A stretch of DNA of 64,000 nt. Source: Mycolicibacterium tusciae. Lineage in GTDB: Bacteria > Actinomycetota > Actinomycetes > Mycobacteriales > Mycobacteriaceae. Shown here piece by piece: positions 23,718 to 32,416 of the stretch (position 1 is its first letter; every line of letters begins with the position of its first letter). A program made the position numbers and the translations under genes. The stretch lies in contig NZ_MVIM01000010.1 of NCBI RefSeq assembly GCF_002086795.1, forward strand, positions 117,672-181,671, written 5' to 3'. A model generated the notes under the pieces. It made no database searches. It was not told the origin of the DNA and saw only the letters and a program-made list of their open reading frames with translations.

Positions 23718-25376
23718 ATGAGCAACGACGCTCCCATATCCGATGCCTCTTCCGTCAACGCCGGACACCTCATCGCCCGGCGACTGCGGGCCAGCGGAAT
23801 CGACACCATCTTCACGCTGTCCGGTGGACATCTGTTCTCCATCTACGACGGCTGCCAGGCCGAGAACATTCGCCTGATCGACACCCGACACGAACAGACC
23901 GCGGCGTTCGCCGCCGAGGGTTGGTCGAAGGTGACCCGCGTACCCGGCGTGGCGGCACTCACCGCCGGACCCGGCGTCACCAACGGGATGAGCGCAATGG
24001 CCGCCGCTCAGCAGAACCAATCGCCACTGGTGGTGCTCGGTGGCCGCGCACCCGCGGCGCGCTGGGGTCAGGGTTCCCTGCAGGAAATCGACCACGTGCC
24101 GTTCGTGGCGCCGCTGACCCGGTTCGCGGCGACCGCGCAGTCGCCGGACGCCGTCGGCTCGCTGATCGACGACGCATTGCGCGCCGCGGCGGGAAGCGGC
24201 GGCCAGTCGACCGGGGTGTCGTTCGTCGACTTCCCGATGGACCACGTGTTCGGCACCGCTCATGACGATGGCGCACCTGGCGCGCTGGCAGGTCCGTCCG
24301 CGGCGGTGCAGCCCGACGCCAATGCCGTCGACGTGGCCGTCCGGCTGCTCAGCGAGGCCCAGCGACCCGTGATCATGGCGGGCACCAACGTGTGGTGGGG
24401 CCATGGCGAGACCGCACTGCTGCGTGTGGCCGAAACCCTGCGTATCCCGGTACTGATGAACGGCATGGCGCGCGGCATCGTGCCCGCTGATCACGACCTC
24501 ACATTCTCGCGAGCGCGGTCGAAAGCGTTGCGGGAGGCGGACGTTGCCATCGTGATCGGTGTGCCCATGGACTTCCGGCTGGGCTTCGGCGCCGTGTTCG
24601 GACCCGAGACCACCCTGCTCGTGGCCGACCGCGTCCAACCCGACCGACCGCATCCTCGCGAGGTCGCCGCCGAAATGTACGGGGATCTGACGACGACCCT
24701 GGCCGCGCTGGCGGGCGCGACGCGATCCGATCACGAGGCCTGGATCGCCGATCTGCGCACCACAGAAGCCGCCGGGCGGGCAACAGAGGCCGCCGAGCTG
24801 GCCGATGACCGCACGCCCTTGCACCCGATGCGGGTGTACGCGGAACTGAGCGCACTGCTGGACCGCGACGCGATCGTCGTCATCGACGCCGGTGATTTCG
24901 GCTCCTACGCGGGCCGGGTCATCGACAGCTATGTGCCCGGCGCCTGGCTGGACAGCGGTCCGTTCGGCTGCCTGGGGTCGGGACCGGGTTATGCGCTGGC
25001 CGCGAAGCTGGCCCGGCCCGACCGGCAGGTCGTGCTGCTGCAAGGCGACGGTGCGTTCGGGTTCTCCGGTATGGAGTGGGACACGTTGGTGCGGCACGGA
25101 GTTCACGTGGTGTCGATAATCGGCAACAACGGAATCTGGGCGCTGGAAAAGCACCCCATGGAGATGCTGTACGGCTACTCGGTGGTTGCGGAGTTGCGGC
25201 CCGGCACCCGCTACGACGAGGTCGTCACCGCACTGGGCGGCCACGGTGAACTGGTGGCGACGCCGGCCGACCTGCGGCCGGCGCTGGAGCGCGCCCTCGC
25301 CGCCGGATTGCCCGCGGTCGTCAATACGCTGACCGATCCGACGGTGGCATACCCGCGCCGCTCCAATCTGGGCTGA
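23718..25376 (+). CDS. ilvG: Thiamine-diphosphate enzyme, acetolactate-synthase-like
   Basis: A 552-residue ThDP enzyme in the position of M. tuberculosis ilvG (Rv1820). The N-terminal PYR domain has the activating glutamate in DTRHEQTAAFAAEGW; the C-terminal PP domain has GDGAFGFSGMEWDTLVRH then IIGNNGIW, the ThDP/Mg site. The family includes acetolactate synthase, oxalyl-CoA decarboxylase and 2-hydroxyacyl-CoA lyase. Mycobacteria have a dedicated IlvB/IlvN pair elsewhere, and no small regulatory subunit is next to this gene, so lyase or decarboxylase activity is possible. SecA2 follows 65 bp downstream. Confidence 0.82.
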   Translation: MSNDAPISDASSVNAGHLIARRLRASGIDTIFTLSGGHLFSIYDGCQAENIRLIDTRHEQTAAFAAEGWSKVTRVPGVAALTAGPGVTNGMSAMAAAQQNQSPLVVLGGRAPAARWGQGSLQEIDHVPFVAPLTRFAATAQSPDAVGSLIDDALRAAAGSGGQSTGVSFVDFPMDHVFGTAHDDGAPGALAGPSAAVQPDANAVDVAVRLLSEAQRPVIMAGTNVWWGHGETALLRVAETLRIPVLMNGMARGIVPADHDLTFSRARSKALREADVAIVIGVPMDFRLGFGAVFGPETTLLVADRVQPDRPHPREVAAEMYGDLTTTLAALAGATRSDHEAWIADLRTTEAAGRATEAAELADDRTPLHPMRVYAELSALLDRDAIVVIDAGDFGSYAGRVIDSYVPGAWLDSGPFGCLGSGPGYALAAKLARPDRQVVLLQGDGAFGFSGMEWDTLVRHGVHVVSIIGNNGIWALEKHPMEMLYGYSVVAELRPGTRYDEVVTALGGHGELVATPADLRPALERALAAGLPAVVNTLTDPTVAYPRRSNLG

Positions 25377-25429
25377 TCCTCGGCGCACCGACGGCCGACG
25401 TGTGGTCATGCCCGCCGAGGCGGGCCGCG

Positions 25430-25435
25430 TACCGT
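25430..25435 (+). promoter_or_regulatory. -10 element of secA2
   Basis: TACCGT is followed by six bases and the GTG at 25442, again the geometry of a leaderless start. No ribosome site is visible, which supports the choice of this GTG over upstream codons. Confidence 0.45.
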
Positions 25436-25441
25436 AAAGCT

Positions 25442-27766
25442 GTGGCGAAGACCAAAACCCGCACCTCAGGTCGTGTCAGCAGTCGGTTCTGGCGGATGCT
25501 CGGGGCGAGCACCGACAGGGATCAGGCCTCGTCGATGGCCCAGGTGAGCGACTCGGCGGAGTTCGACGCGAAGGCCGCTGACCTCGACGACGAGCAACTG
25601 CTCAAAGCCGCCAGACTGCTGAATCTCGACGACCTCGCCGATTCCGCGGACATTCCGCAATTCCTGGCGATCGCGCGCGAGGCATCCGTCCGGACCACCT
25701 CACTGCGGCCGTTCGACGTGCAGCTGCAGGCCGCCCTGCGGATGCTTGCGGGCGATGTCGTCGAGATGGCCACTGGTGAAGGCAAAACCCTCTCGGGCGC
25801 CATAGCCGCAGCGGGATATGCGATCGGCGGCCGGCACGTGCACGTCGTCACGATCAACGACTACCTGGCTCGCCGCGACGCCGAGTGGATGGGCCCGCTG
25901 ATCGAAGCGCTGGGCCTGACCGTCGGCTGGGTCACCGCCGAATCGACGGCCGACGAGCGGCGCAAGGCCTATAAATGCGACGTCACCTACGGCTCGGTCA
26001 ACGAGATCGGGTTCGACGTCCTGCGGGACCAGCTGGTCACCGACGTCGACGATCTGGTGTCGCCGAACCCCGATGTCGCGGTGATCGACGAGGCCGACTC
26101 GGTGCTCGTCGACGAAGCATTGGTGCCGTTGGTATTGGCGGGCACCACGCACCGCGAGACCCCCAAAGTCGAACTGATCCGGATGGTCGGCGAACTGACC
26201 GAGGGCAAGGACTACGAGACCGACTCCGACAGCCGCAACGTGCACCTCACCGAGAGCGGTGCGCAGAAGCTCGAAGCCAAGCTCGGCGGTATCAACCTGT
26301 ACTCCGAGGAACACGTCGGCTCCACCCTGACCGAGGTCAACGTCGCGCTGCACGCCCACGTGCTGTTGCAACGCGACGTGCACTACATCGTTCGTGACAA
26401 TGCCGTACACCTCATCAACTCCTCGCGTGGCCGCATCGCCCAGCTGCAGCGCTGGCCCGACGGACTGCAGGCCGCGGTGGAGGCCAAGGAGGGCATCGAG
26501 ACCACCGAGACCGGTGAGGTGCTCGACACCATCACAGTGCAGGCCCTCATCGACCGGTACCCGACGGTGTGCGGCATGACCGGCACCGCGTTGGCGGCCG
26601 GCGAGCAGCTACGCCAGTTCTACAAGCTCGGTGTGTCGCCAATTCCGCCGAATACTCCCAACATTCGCGAGGACGAAGAGGATCGCGTGTACGTCACTGC
26701 GGCGGCCAAGGCCGCCGCGATCGTCGAGCACATCGTCGAGGTGCACAAGACCCGCCAGCCGGTGCTGGTCGGTACTCGCGACGTCGCCGAGTCCGAGGAC
26801 CTGCACGAGCGACTGGTCAAGGCGGGGGTGCCCGCCGTCGTGCTCAACGCGAAGAACGATGCCGAGGAAGCCGCAGTCATCGCCGAGGCCGGCGCGCTCG
26901 GATCGGTGACGGTGTCCACCCAGATGGCCGGTCGCGGAACTGACATCCGGCTCGGCGGGTCCGACGAAGCCGACCACGACGACGTCGCCGAGCTGGGCGG
27001 GCTGCACGTCATCGGCACCGGCCGCCACAACACCGAGCGGCTGGACAATCAGCTGCGTGGACGCGCCGGACGTCAGGGCGATCCCGGCTCGTCGGTGTTC
27101 TTCTCCAGCTGGGAAGACGACGTGGTGGCCGCGCACCTCGATGCGAACAAATTGCCGATGCAGACCGACGAAGACGGCCGCATCGTCAGCCCCAAGGCGG
27201 CCAGCTACCTGGACAGCGCGCAGCGCATCGCCGAAGGCCGCATGCTCGACGTGCACGCCAACACGTGGCGCTACAACCAGCTGATCGCTCAGCAGCGCGC
27301 CATCCTGGTGGAGCGCCGCGACACCTTGTTGCGCACGCCGACCGCGCGTGACGAGCTGCAGGAGCTGTCGCCGGACCGCTACGACGAGCTGGTGGAGCAG
27401 GTCGGCGAGGAGAAACTCGAGAAGATCTGCCGCCTGATCATGCTCTACCACCTCGACCGCGGCTGGGCCGATCACCTCGCGTTCCTCGCTGACATCCGGG
27501 AGAGCATCCATCTGCGGGCACTCGGCAGGCAGAACCCGCTCGACGAATTCCACCGGATGGCCGTCGACGCGTTCGCCTCGCTGGCAGCCGACGCGATCGA
27601 GGCCGCACAGCAGACCTTCGACACTGCGCCCTCGATCGAGGACGAACCAGGCGTCGACCTGTCCAAGCTGGCCCGGCCGACCTCGACGTGGACGTACATG
27701 GTGCACGACAACCCGCTGGCCGACGACACCTTGTCGGCGCTGAGTTTGCCGGGGGTATTCCGCTAG
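25442..27766 (+). CDS. secA2: Accessory preprotein translocase ATPase SecA2
   Basis: A 774-residue SecA2. Order: helicase domain 1 with MATGEGKTLSG (Walker A, about 109-119) and VAVIDEADSVLVDEA (Walker B), the preprotein-binding domain, then helicase domain 2 with QMAGRGTDI and LRGRAGRQGDPGSSVF. Compared with SecA1 it is shorter, with most of the C-terminal linker and zinc-binding tail gone, as in mycobacterial SecA2. It drives export of a small protein set, including virulence and solute-binding proteins, through SecYEG. Position after ilvG and before pgsA2 equals Rv1821. Confidence 0.95.
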   Translation: MAKTKTRTSGRVSSRFWRMLGASTDRDQASSMAQVSDSAEFDAKAADLDDEQLLKAARLLNLDDLADSADIPQFLAIAREASVRTTSLRPFDVQLQAALRMLAGDVVEMATGEGKTLSGAIAAAGYAIGGRHVHVVTINDYLARRDAEWMGPLIEALGLTVGWVTAESTADERRKAYKCDVTYGSVNEIGFDVLRDQLVTDVDDLVSPNPDVAVIDEADSVLVDEALVPLVLAGTTHRETPKVELIRMVGELTEGKDYETDSDSRNVHLTESGAQKLEAKLGGINLYSEEHVGSTLTEVNVALHAHVLLQRDVHYIVRDNAVHLINSSRGRIAQLQRWPDGLQAAVEAKEGIETTETGEVLDTITVQALIDRYPTVCGMTGTALAAGEQLRQFYKLGVSPIPPNTPNIREDEEDRVYVTAAAKAAAIVEHIVEVHKTRQPVLVGTRDVAESEDLHERLVKAGVPAVVLNAKNDAEEAAVIAEAGALGSVTVSTQMAGRGTDIRLGGSDEADHDDVAELGGLHVIGTGRHNTERLDNQLRGRAGRQGDPGSSVFFSSWEDDVVAAHLDANKLPMQTDEDGRIVSPKAASYLDSAQRIAEGRMLDVHANTWRYNQLIAQQRAILVERRDTLLRTPTARDELQELSPDRYDELVEQVGEEKLEKICRLIMLYHLDRGWADHLAFLADIRESIHLRALGRQNPLDEFHRMAVDAFASLAADAIEAAQQTFDTAPSIEDEPGVDLSKLARPTSTWTYMVHDNPLADDTLSALSLPGVFR

Positions 27767-27775
27767 GTTCTATCC

Positions 27776-28360
27776 ATGCAGGAGCAGCGCGACCGGGTAC
27801 TGACGGTGCCCAACGTGCTCAGCGCGCTACGTCTGGTGCTGGTGCCGGTGTTCCTCTGGCTGCTGCTGGTGGTGCACGAAAACGCATGGGCCGTGGCCGT
27901 GCTCATGTTCAGCGGCTTCTCGGACTGGGCCGACGGCAAGATCGCGCGCCTGGTCGATAATCAGTCGTCGCGGCTCGGCGAGCTGCTGGACCCGGCAGTG
28001 GACCGCATCTACATGGTCGCCATCCCGATCGCGTTGGCCATTCACGGATCGGTGCCGTGGTGGATCGTGCTGACCTTGCTCGGTCGCGACCTCGTGCTCG
28101 CCGCCACGCTGCCACTGCTGCGCACTCGGGGGCTGACCGCGCTGCCGGTCACCTACATCGGCAAGGCGGCGACGTTCGCGCTGATGTCGGGGCTTCCGCT
28201 GATTCTGCTCGGACAGTGGGATGCGTTGTGGAGCCGGGTGATTCTCGCGTGCGGCTGGGCGTTCCTGATCTGGGGTCTGTTGATGTACCTGTGGTCGGGC
28301 GTGCTGTATCTGATCCAGGTGTCGATGGTGATGCGTCAAATGCCCAAAGTGGGGCGTTGA
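27776..28360 (+). CDS. pgsA2: CDP-alcohol phosphatidyltransferase family membrane protein
   Basis: A 194-residue integral membrane enzyme with about five hydrophobic segments. The CDP-alcohol phosphotransferase motif is intact: D-W-A-D-G-K-I-A-R, then G-ELLD-PAVD, at about residues 44-72, giving the four metal-binding aspartates. The family makes phosphatidylglycerol phosphate, cardiolipin or phosphatidylinositol phosphate. Position equals M. tuberculosis pgsA2 (Rv1822), whose exact product is not settled. It follows secA2 by nine bases and is co-transcribed with the DUF881 and sbp genes. Confidence 0.9.
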   Translation: MQEQRDRVLTVPNVLSALRLVLVPVFLWLLLVVHENAWAVAVLMFSGFSDWADGKIARLVDNQSSRLGELLDPAVDRIYMVAIPIALAIHGSVPWWIVLTLLGRDLVLAATLPLLRTRGLTALPVTYIGKAATFALMSGLPLILLGQWDALWSRVILACGWAFLIWGLLMYLWSGVLYLIQVSMVMRQMPKVGR

Positions 28361-28377
28361 GGCCACCGGAGGTGATG

Positions 28378-29277
28378 ATGAGTCAGCTCGGCGGCTACGA
28401 CCCGGAAGCCGGACGAAGCGCCCACGTGGCGAATCGGCCGACGTTGATTCCGGTGCCGTCGTTGCTGCGCTCCCTGCTGTCGGACCATCTGGATCCCGGC
28501 TACCAGGCGGCCGCGGATGCGAAAGGACAGGGGCAGCAGCGCAAGCGGTGGCAGTCGTGGGCGTGGCAGATCACGGGCGCGGTGTTGATTGCGCTGGTGT
28601 TCGTCGCCGCGGTCGGCCAGGCCCGGTCCACCGCACCCGGCGTGCGGGAGACCCAGCACGTGCTGTCCGGCAGCGTGCGTTCCGCCGAGGCGGCGGTGGC
28701 CGACGCCTCGAGCCGACGCGATGCCCTGGCCGCCGAGGTGGATACCGAGCAGCGCCAACGCCTCGAGGGCGACGCGCGCGGTCAACAGCTGCTCGGCCAA
28801 CTCGACGAATCGAACCTCGCCGCCGCGGCCACCGCCGTGATCGGGCCCGGTCTCGAGATCACCGTCACCGATCCGGGAATGTCGTTGGACCTGTCCGACG
28901 TGTCGAAGGAGCGGGTGCCCGGCAGCCAGCAGGTGATCCTCGACCGCGACCTGCAGCAGGTGGTCAACTCGCTATGGCTCAGCGGCGCGGAGGCGGTCTC
29001 GGTGGGCGGTGTGCGCATCGGGCCGAACGTGACGATCCGCCAGGCGGGCGGCAGCATCCTGGTCGACAATCAACCGATCAGCAGCCCATACGTCATTCTC
29101 GCCGTCGGACCGCCGCACGCGATGCAGGACATCTTCGATCGCAGTGCCGGACTGCACCGGCTTCGGCTGCTGGAAGCGTCGTACGGTGTCGGAGTCCAGG
29201 TGAGCACCTCCGAGGCGCTCACCCTGCCGGCGAGTCCGATTCGGGAAGTCAACTTCGCCAAGGAGATTGGGCAGTGA
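28378..29277 (+). CDS. DUF881 family membrane-anchored protein (Rv1823 position)
   Basis: A 299-residue protein with a cytoplasmic N-terminus of about 60 residues, one membrane segment (WAWQITGAVLIALVFVAAVG), a coiled coil (RSAEAAVADASSRRDALAAEVDTEQRQ region, about 100-145) and an extracytoplasmic DUF881 domain (ATAVIGPGLEITVTDPG, VVNSLWLSGAEAVSVGGVRI, PPYV-like SSPYVILAVG). The start ATG has GGAGG five bases upstream. DUF881 proteins occur beside cell-division and envelope genes in Gram-positive bacteria; molecular role is unknown. A second DUF881 gene lies two genes on. Confidence 0.83.
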   Translation: MSQLGGYDPEAGRSAHVANRPTLIPVPSLLRSLLSDHLDPGYQAAADAKGQGQQRKRWQSWAWQITGAVLIALVFVAAVGQARSTAPGVRETQHVLSGSVRSAEAAVADASSRRDALAAEVDTEQRQRLEGDARGQQLLGQLDESNLAAAATAVIGPGLEITVTDPGMSLDLSDVSKERVPGSQQVILDRDLQQVVNSLWLSGAEAVSVGGVRIGPNVTIRQAGGSILVDNQPISSPYVILAVGPPHAMQDIFDRSAGLHRLRLLEASYGVGVQVSTSEALTLPASPIREVNFAKEIGQ

Positions 29278-29298
29278 TCAGCAGATGAAGCCACAGTC

Positions 29299-29631
29299 GT
29301 GATCGGGATCGCCGCACTCGTCATCGGCATCGTCCTCGGGTTGGTGTTCCACCCGGACGTGCCGGAGTTCGTCCAGCCGTATCTGCCGATCGCCGTCGTC
29401 GCCGCTCTCGACGCCGTGTTCGGCGGTCTGCGCGCCTACCTGGAACGCATCTTCGACTCGAAGGTGTTCGTAGTGTCCTTTGTGTTCAACGTTTTGGTCG
29501 CCGCGCTCATCGTCTACGTCGGAGACCAGCTGGGGGTCGGTACACAGTTGTCCACCGCCATCATCGTGGTGCTCGGCATCCGAATCTTTGGCAACGCGGC
29601 CGCGTTGCGGCGCAGACTGTTCGGCGCGTGA
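29299..29631 (+). CDS. Small basic protein (Sbp, DUF1290) family membrane protein
   Basis: A 110-residue membrane protein with three hydrophobic segments: IGIAALVIGIVLGLVF, PIAVVAALDAVFGGLRAYLE, and VVSFVFNVLVAALIVYVGDQLG with a fourth short one. The AALDAVFGGLRA stretch and the GIRIFGNAAALRRRLF end are characteristic of the Sbp family, encoded near ftsZ in Bacillus and Streptomyces. Here, as in Rv1824, it is set between two DUF881 genes, which implies one envelope complex. GTG start. Confidence 0.85.
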   Translation: MIGIAALVIGIVLGLVFHPDVPEFVQPYLPIAVVAALDAVFGGLRAYLERIFDSKVFVVSFVFNVLVAALIVYVGDQLGVGTQLSTAIIVVLGIRIFGNAAALRRRLFGA

Positions 29632-29635
29632 CCCC

Positions 29636-30457
29636 TTGACCGACGACACGCCTGCACACTCGGCCGAGCCCGATCAGCACGGCCGCCACGAACTGCCGCC
29701 GGATGCGCCGTCGCCCGAGATCGGCGAGCTGCATCGCGGTGGGGTTGTCGGCGTCGTGGCGCGCGGTCGGTCGCAGATCGTGTTCGGTGCACTCGCCGTG
29801 GTGCTGTGCGTGCTGCTGGGGCTGGCGATCATCACCCAGGTGCGGCAGACCGAATCGGGCGACTCGCTGGAGACCGCCCGCCCCGCCGACCTGCTGGTGC
29901 TCTTGGACTCCCTGCAGCAACGCGAGGCGGCGTTGAACACCGAAGTGGCCGACCTGCAGCGCACGCTGACGCAATTGCAGGCCTCCGGCAGCAGCGATCA
30001 AGCGGCGATCGAGAACGCGCAGGCCCGGCTGGCCGCCCTGTCGATCCTGATCGGCACGGTGCCCGCGACCGGCCCGGGCGTGACGCTGACCATCACCGAC
30101 ACCACCCCGGGAGTGCCGGCCGAAACGATGCTCGACGTGATCAACGAGCTGCGCAACGCCGGCGCCGAAGCGATGGAGATCCGCGGGGGAGGATCGGCGG
30201 TGCGCGTCGGCCTGGACACCTGGGTCGTCGGGAGCCCCGGTGCGCTGGTCGCCGACAGTGTGACGCTCAACCCGCCGTATTCAGTTCTGGCGATTGGTGA
30301 TCCGCCGACACTGGCTGCGGCGATGAACATTCCCGGCGGCGCAAAGGACAGCGTCGAGCGGGTCGGCGGCTCGATGGAAGTGCAGCAGTCCGACCGAGTG
30401 GACATCACCGCCTTGCGGCAACCAAAACCTCGCCAATACGCTCAGCCAGTCAAGTGA
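29636..30457 (+). CDS. DUF881 family membrane-anchored protein (Rv1825 position)
   Basis: A protein of about 273 residues: a proline- and acid-rich cytoplasmic N-terminus, a membrane segment (IVFGALAVVLCVLLGLAIIT), a coiled coil with QQREAALNTEVADLQRTLTQ, and the DUF881 domain with TGPGVTLTITDTTPG and VINELRNAGAEAMEIRGG. I chose the TTG four bases after the sbp stop because no other start codon lies in frame near it. A longer form overlapping sbp cannot be excluded. In M. tuberculosis the homologue was described as affecting biofilm or envelope traits; I treat function as unknown. Confidence 0.78.
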   Translation: MTDDTPAHSAEPDQHGRHELPPDAPSPEIGELHRGGVVGVVARGRSQIVFGALAVVLCVLLGLAIITQVRQTESGDSLETARPADLLVLLDSLQQREAALNTEVADLQRTLTQLQASGSSDQAAIENAQARLAALSILIGTVPATGPGVTLTITDTTPGVPAETMLDVINELRNAGAEAMEIRGGGSAVRVGLDTWVVGSPGALVADSVTLNPPYSVLAIGDPPTLAAAMNIPGGAKDSVERVGGSMEVQQSDRVDITALRQPKPRQYAQPVK

Positions 30458-30528
30458 GCTGAGCGCGGCAGCAACGAACCCGCGGAGACAAACACCGCGG
30501 TGAACCGCGAATGAGAATAAGGAGCGCC

Positions 30529-30924
30529 GTGAGCGAAATCCCAGCCGACCTGCACTACACCGAGGAACACGAGTGGGTGCAGCGCACCGGTGACGACACC
30601 GTCCGGGTCGGAATCACCGACTACGCGCAGTCGGCGTTGGGCGACGTCGTTTTCGTCCAGTTGCCGGACGTCGGCGCCGACGTGACCGCGGGCGAGTCGT
30701 TCGGCGAGGTGGAGTCCACGAAGTCGGTGTCGGATCTGTACGCACCGCTCAGCGCGAAAGTCCTTGCGGTGAATGGTGATCTGGAGGGTAATCCCCAGCT
30801 CGTCAACTCCGACCCCTACGGCGCAGGTTGGCTGCTGGACCTGCAAGTCGACTCCGGTGCGCTGGCCGACGGCCTTGGCAAGCTTCTGGACGCCGACGGC
30901 TACCGCGCCACAGTGAGCGAATGA
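30529..30924 (+). CDS. gcvH: Glycine cleavage system H protein
   Basis: A 131-residue lipoyl-carrier protein. YTEEHEWVQ opens the fold, and the lipoate attachment lysine is Lys65 in GEVESTKSVSDLYAP. It shuttles the aminomethyl group between P, T and L proteins of the glycine cleavage complex in the cytosol. Start is GTG with AAGGAG just upstream. The gcvP gene lies 3.2 kb downstream with its own riboswitch; gcvT and the L protein are not in this window. Confidence 0.96.
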   Translation: MSEIPADLHYTEEHEWVQRTGDDTVRVGITDYAQSALGDVVFVQLPDVGADVTAGESFGEVESTKSVSDLYAPLSAKVLAVNGDLEGNPQLVNSDPYGAGWLLDLQVDSGALADGLGKLLDADGYRATVSE

Positions 30925-31088
30925 CGGGTTGTTAGGGTTCTGCAGACCGGATAACCAACCAGAGGCGGATCCGGCGGTGGTGGACACAACGACGTCCGCC
31001 TCGCGGTACGGTCGACACAAGACGAACTTTCGGCTGAGGGTTGGCCTGATATCGCCATATCGCCACAGCGGCCAGTGAGGAGCAGCGG

Positions 31089-31568
31089 GTGACGGACAAG
31101 GACCAGAATTCCGGGGCGGACCAGACGTCTGACGATGTCACCGTGGAAACGACATCAGTCTTCCGCGCGGACTTTCTCAACGAGTTGGACGCCCCGGCAG
31201 CGGCGGGCGCCGAAGGAGGGGTCACGGGGGTCGAGGGCCTGCCCGTCGGTTCTGCCCTGCTGGTCGTCAAGCGCGGGCCCAACGCCGGTTCACGATTTCT
31301 GCTGGACCAGCCCACTACGTCGGCGGGTCGACATCCCGATAGCGACATTTTCCTCGATGATGTGACGGTGAGCCGTCGTCACGCCGAGTTCAGGCTCGAG
31401 AGCAACGAGTTCCAGGTCGTCGACGTCGGCAGTCTCAACGGCACCTACGTCAACCGGGAGCCCGTGGATTCCGCGGTGCTCGCCAACGGTGACGAGGTGC
31501 AGATCGGCAAGTTCCGCCTGGTGTTCCTGACCGGGCCCAAGGGCGACGACGAAGGTGGGCCCGGCTAG
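31089..31568 (+). CDS. garA: FHA-domain metabolic regulator GarA
   Basis: A 159-residue protein. The phospho-switch motif VETTSVFR near the N-terminus places threonines exactly at residues 21 and 22, targets of PknG and PknB in M. tuberculosis. The FHA domain follows, with GRHPDSDIFLDDVTVSRRHAEF and GSLNGTYVN. Unphosphorylated GarA inhibits 2-oxoglutarate dehydrogenase/KGD and glutamate dehydrogenase and activates glutamate synthase; phosphorylation makes it bind its own FHA domain. GTG start with GAGGAGC upstream. Neighbouring gcvH and gcvP also concern amino-acid nitrogen. Confidence 0.95.
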   Translation: MTDKDQNSGADQTSDDVTVETTSVFRADFLNELDAPAAAGAEGGVTGVEGLPVGSALLVVKRGPNAGSRFLLDQPTTSAGRHPDSDIFLDDVTVSRRHAEFRLESNEFQVVDVGSLNGTYVNREPVDSAVLANGDEVQIGKFRLVFLTGPKGDDEGGPG

Positions 31569-31627
31569 TGGTCGATGAGCGCTTGCGCGAAGAGCGTGAC
31601 TCCGATGAGCGCGCTCGCGACGAGTAA
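31568..31627 (+). CDS. Possible 19-residue highly charged peptide
   Basis: A GTG shares its first base with the last base of the garA stop. The frame then gives VVDERLREERDSDERARDE and ends with TAA directly in front of the next gene's ATG. It therefore fills the gap exactly. The peptide has 14 charged residues and an internal near-repeat (DERLREE / DERARDE) reflected in the DNA. It may be a translated coupling leader rather than a functional protein, or chance. No ribosome site other than the end of garA is needed if ribosomes re-initiate. Confidence 0.35.
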   Translation: MVDERLREERDSDERARDE

Positions 31628-32368
31628 ATGAGTCAGCCCGACACCCCCGCTCTGACTGGGATGTCGATCGGAGCGGTCCTCGATCTGCTGCGACCGGACT
31701 TCCCGGACGTGACCATCTCCAAGATCAGGTTCTTGGAGGCCGAAGGACTGGTCACGCCGGAGCGCACGGCATCGGGCTACCGGCGGTTCACCGCCTACGA
31801 CTGCGCTCGTCTGCGGTTCGTCCTGACCGCCCAGCGCGACCAATACCTACCGTTGAAAGTCATCAAGGCGCAGCTGGACGCCCACCCCGACGGCGAGTTG
31901 CCGCACGCCGGATCCGCTTACGGGGTACCGCGTTTGGTGCCGGTGTCGGGCGACGACCCAGACTCCAGCGCCGGAGTATCAGGCGTCGCGCCGACGCAGG
32001 TGCGGCTGTCACGCGAGGACCTGCTGAACCGCTCTGGCGTCGACGACGAACTTCTCACGGCGCTGGTCAAGGCGGGCGTGATCACTCCCGGCCGGGCCGG
32101 CTTCTTCGACGAGCACTCCGTGACCATCGCCCAGTGCGCTCGCGCGCTGGCGGAGTACGGCGTCGAAGCGCGTCACCTCCGCGCGTTCCGATCGGCGGCC
32201 GACCGTCAGTCCGACCTGATCGCACAGATCGCGGGGCCGGTGGTCAAGGCGGGTAAGGCAGGTGCCAGGGACCGCGCCGACGATCTGGCGCGTGAGGTGG
32301 CGGCGCTCGCCATTACGTTGCACACGTCATTGATCAAGTCGGCGGTGCGCGACGTTCTTGATCGCTGA
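31628..32368 (+). CDS. MerR-family transcriptional regulator (Rv1828 position)
   Basis: A 246-residue regulator. The N-terminal winged helix is MerR-like: MSIGAVLDLLRPDFPDVTIS, KIRFLEAEGLVTPERTASGYRRF, then YDCARLRFVLTAQRDQYLPL. The C-terminal domain (about 120-246, with LSREDLLNRSGVDDELLTAL and a predicted helical end) differs from metal-sensing MerRs and has no metal-binding cysteines. Position equals Rv1828. It is likely in one transcript with garA through the 60-bp coding gap. Confidence 0.88.
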   Translation: MSQPDTPALTGMSIGAVLDLLRPDFPDVTISKIRFLEAEGLVTPERTASGYRRFTAYDCARLRFVLTAQRDQYLPLKVIKAQLDAHPDGELPHAGSAYGVPRLVPVSGDDPDSSAGVSGVAPTQVRLSREDLLNRSGVDDELLTALVKAGVITPGRAGFFDEHSVTIAQCARALAEYGVEARHLRAFRSAADRQSDLIAQIAGPVVKAGKAGARDRADDLAREVAALAITLHTSLIKSAVRDVLDR

Positions 32369-32372
32369 GGAT

Positions 32373-32378
32373 TAGACT
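32373..32378 (+). promoter_or_regulatory. -10 element before the DUF151 gene
   Basis: TAGACT lies 38 bp before the ATG, predicting a short leader of about 30 nt that contains a GAAGGGCGG ribosome site. No clear -35 is visible. Confidence 0.35.
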
Positions 32379-32416
32379 CAAATTTTGCAGGCTATCGGCG
32401 CGAAGGGCGGACACAG

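Noticed and set aside
21925..25409. Long antisense frames over the monooxygenase and ilvG
   Set aside because: Both genes under them have full family signatures; the antisense proteins have none and run across gene boundaries.
30925..31088. Stem-loop GGTTGTTA/TAACCAACC after gcvH as a terminator
   Set aside because: The arms do not pair fully, there is no T run and the loop is long; too weak to annotate.
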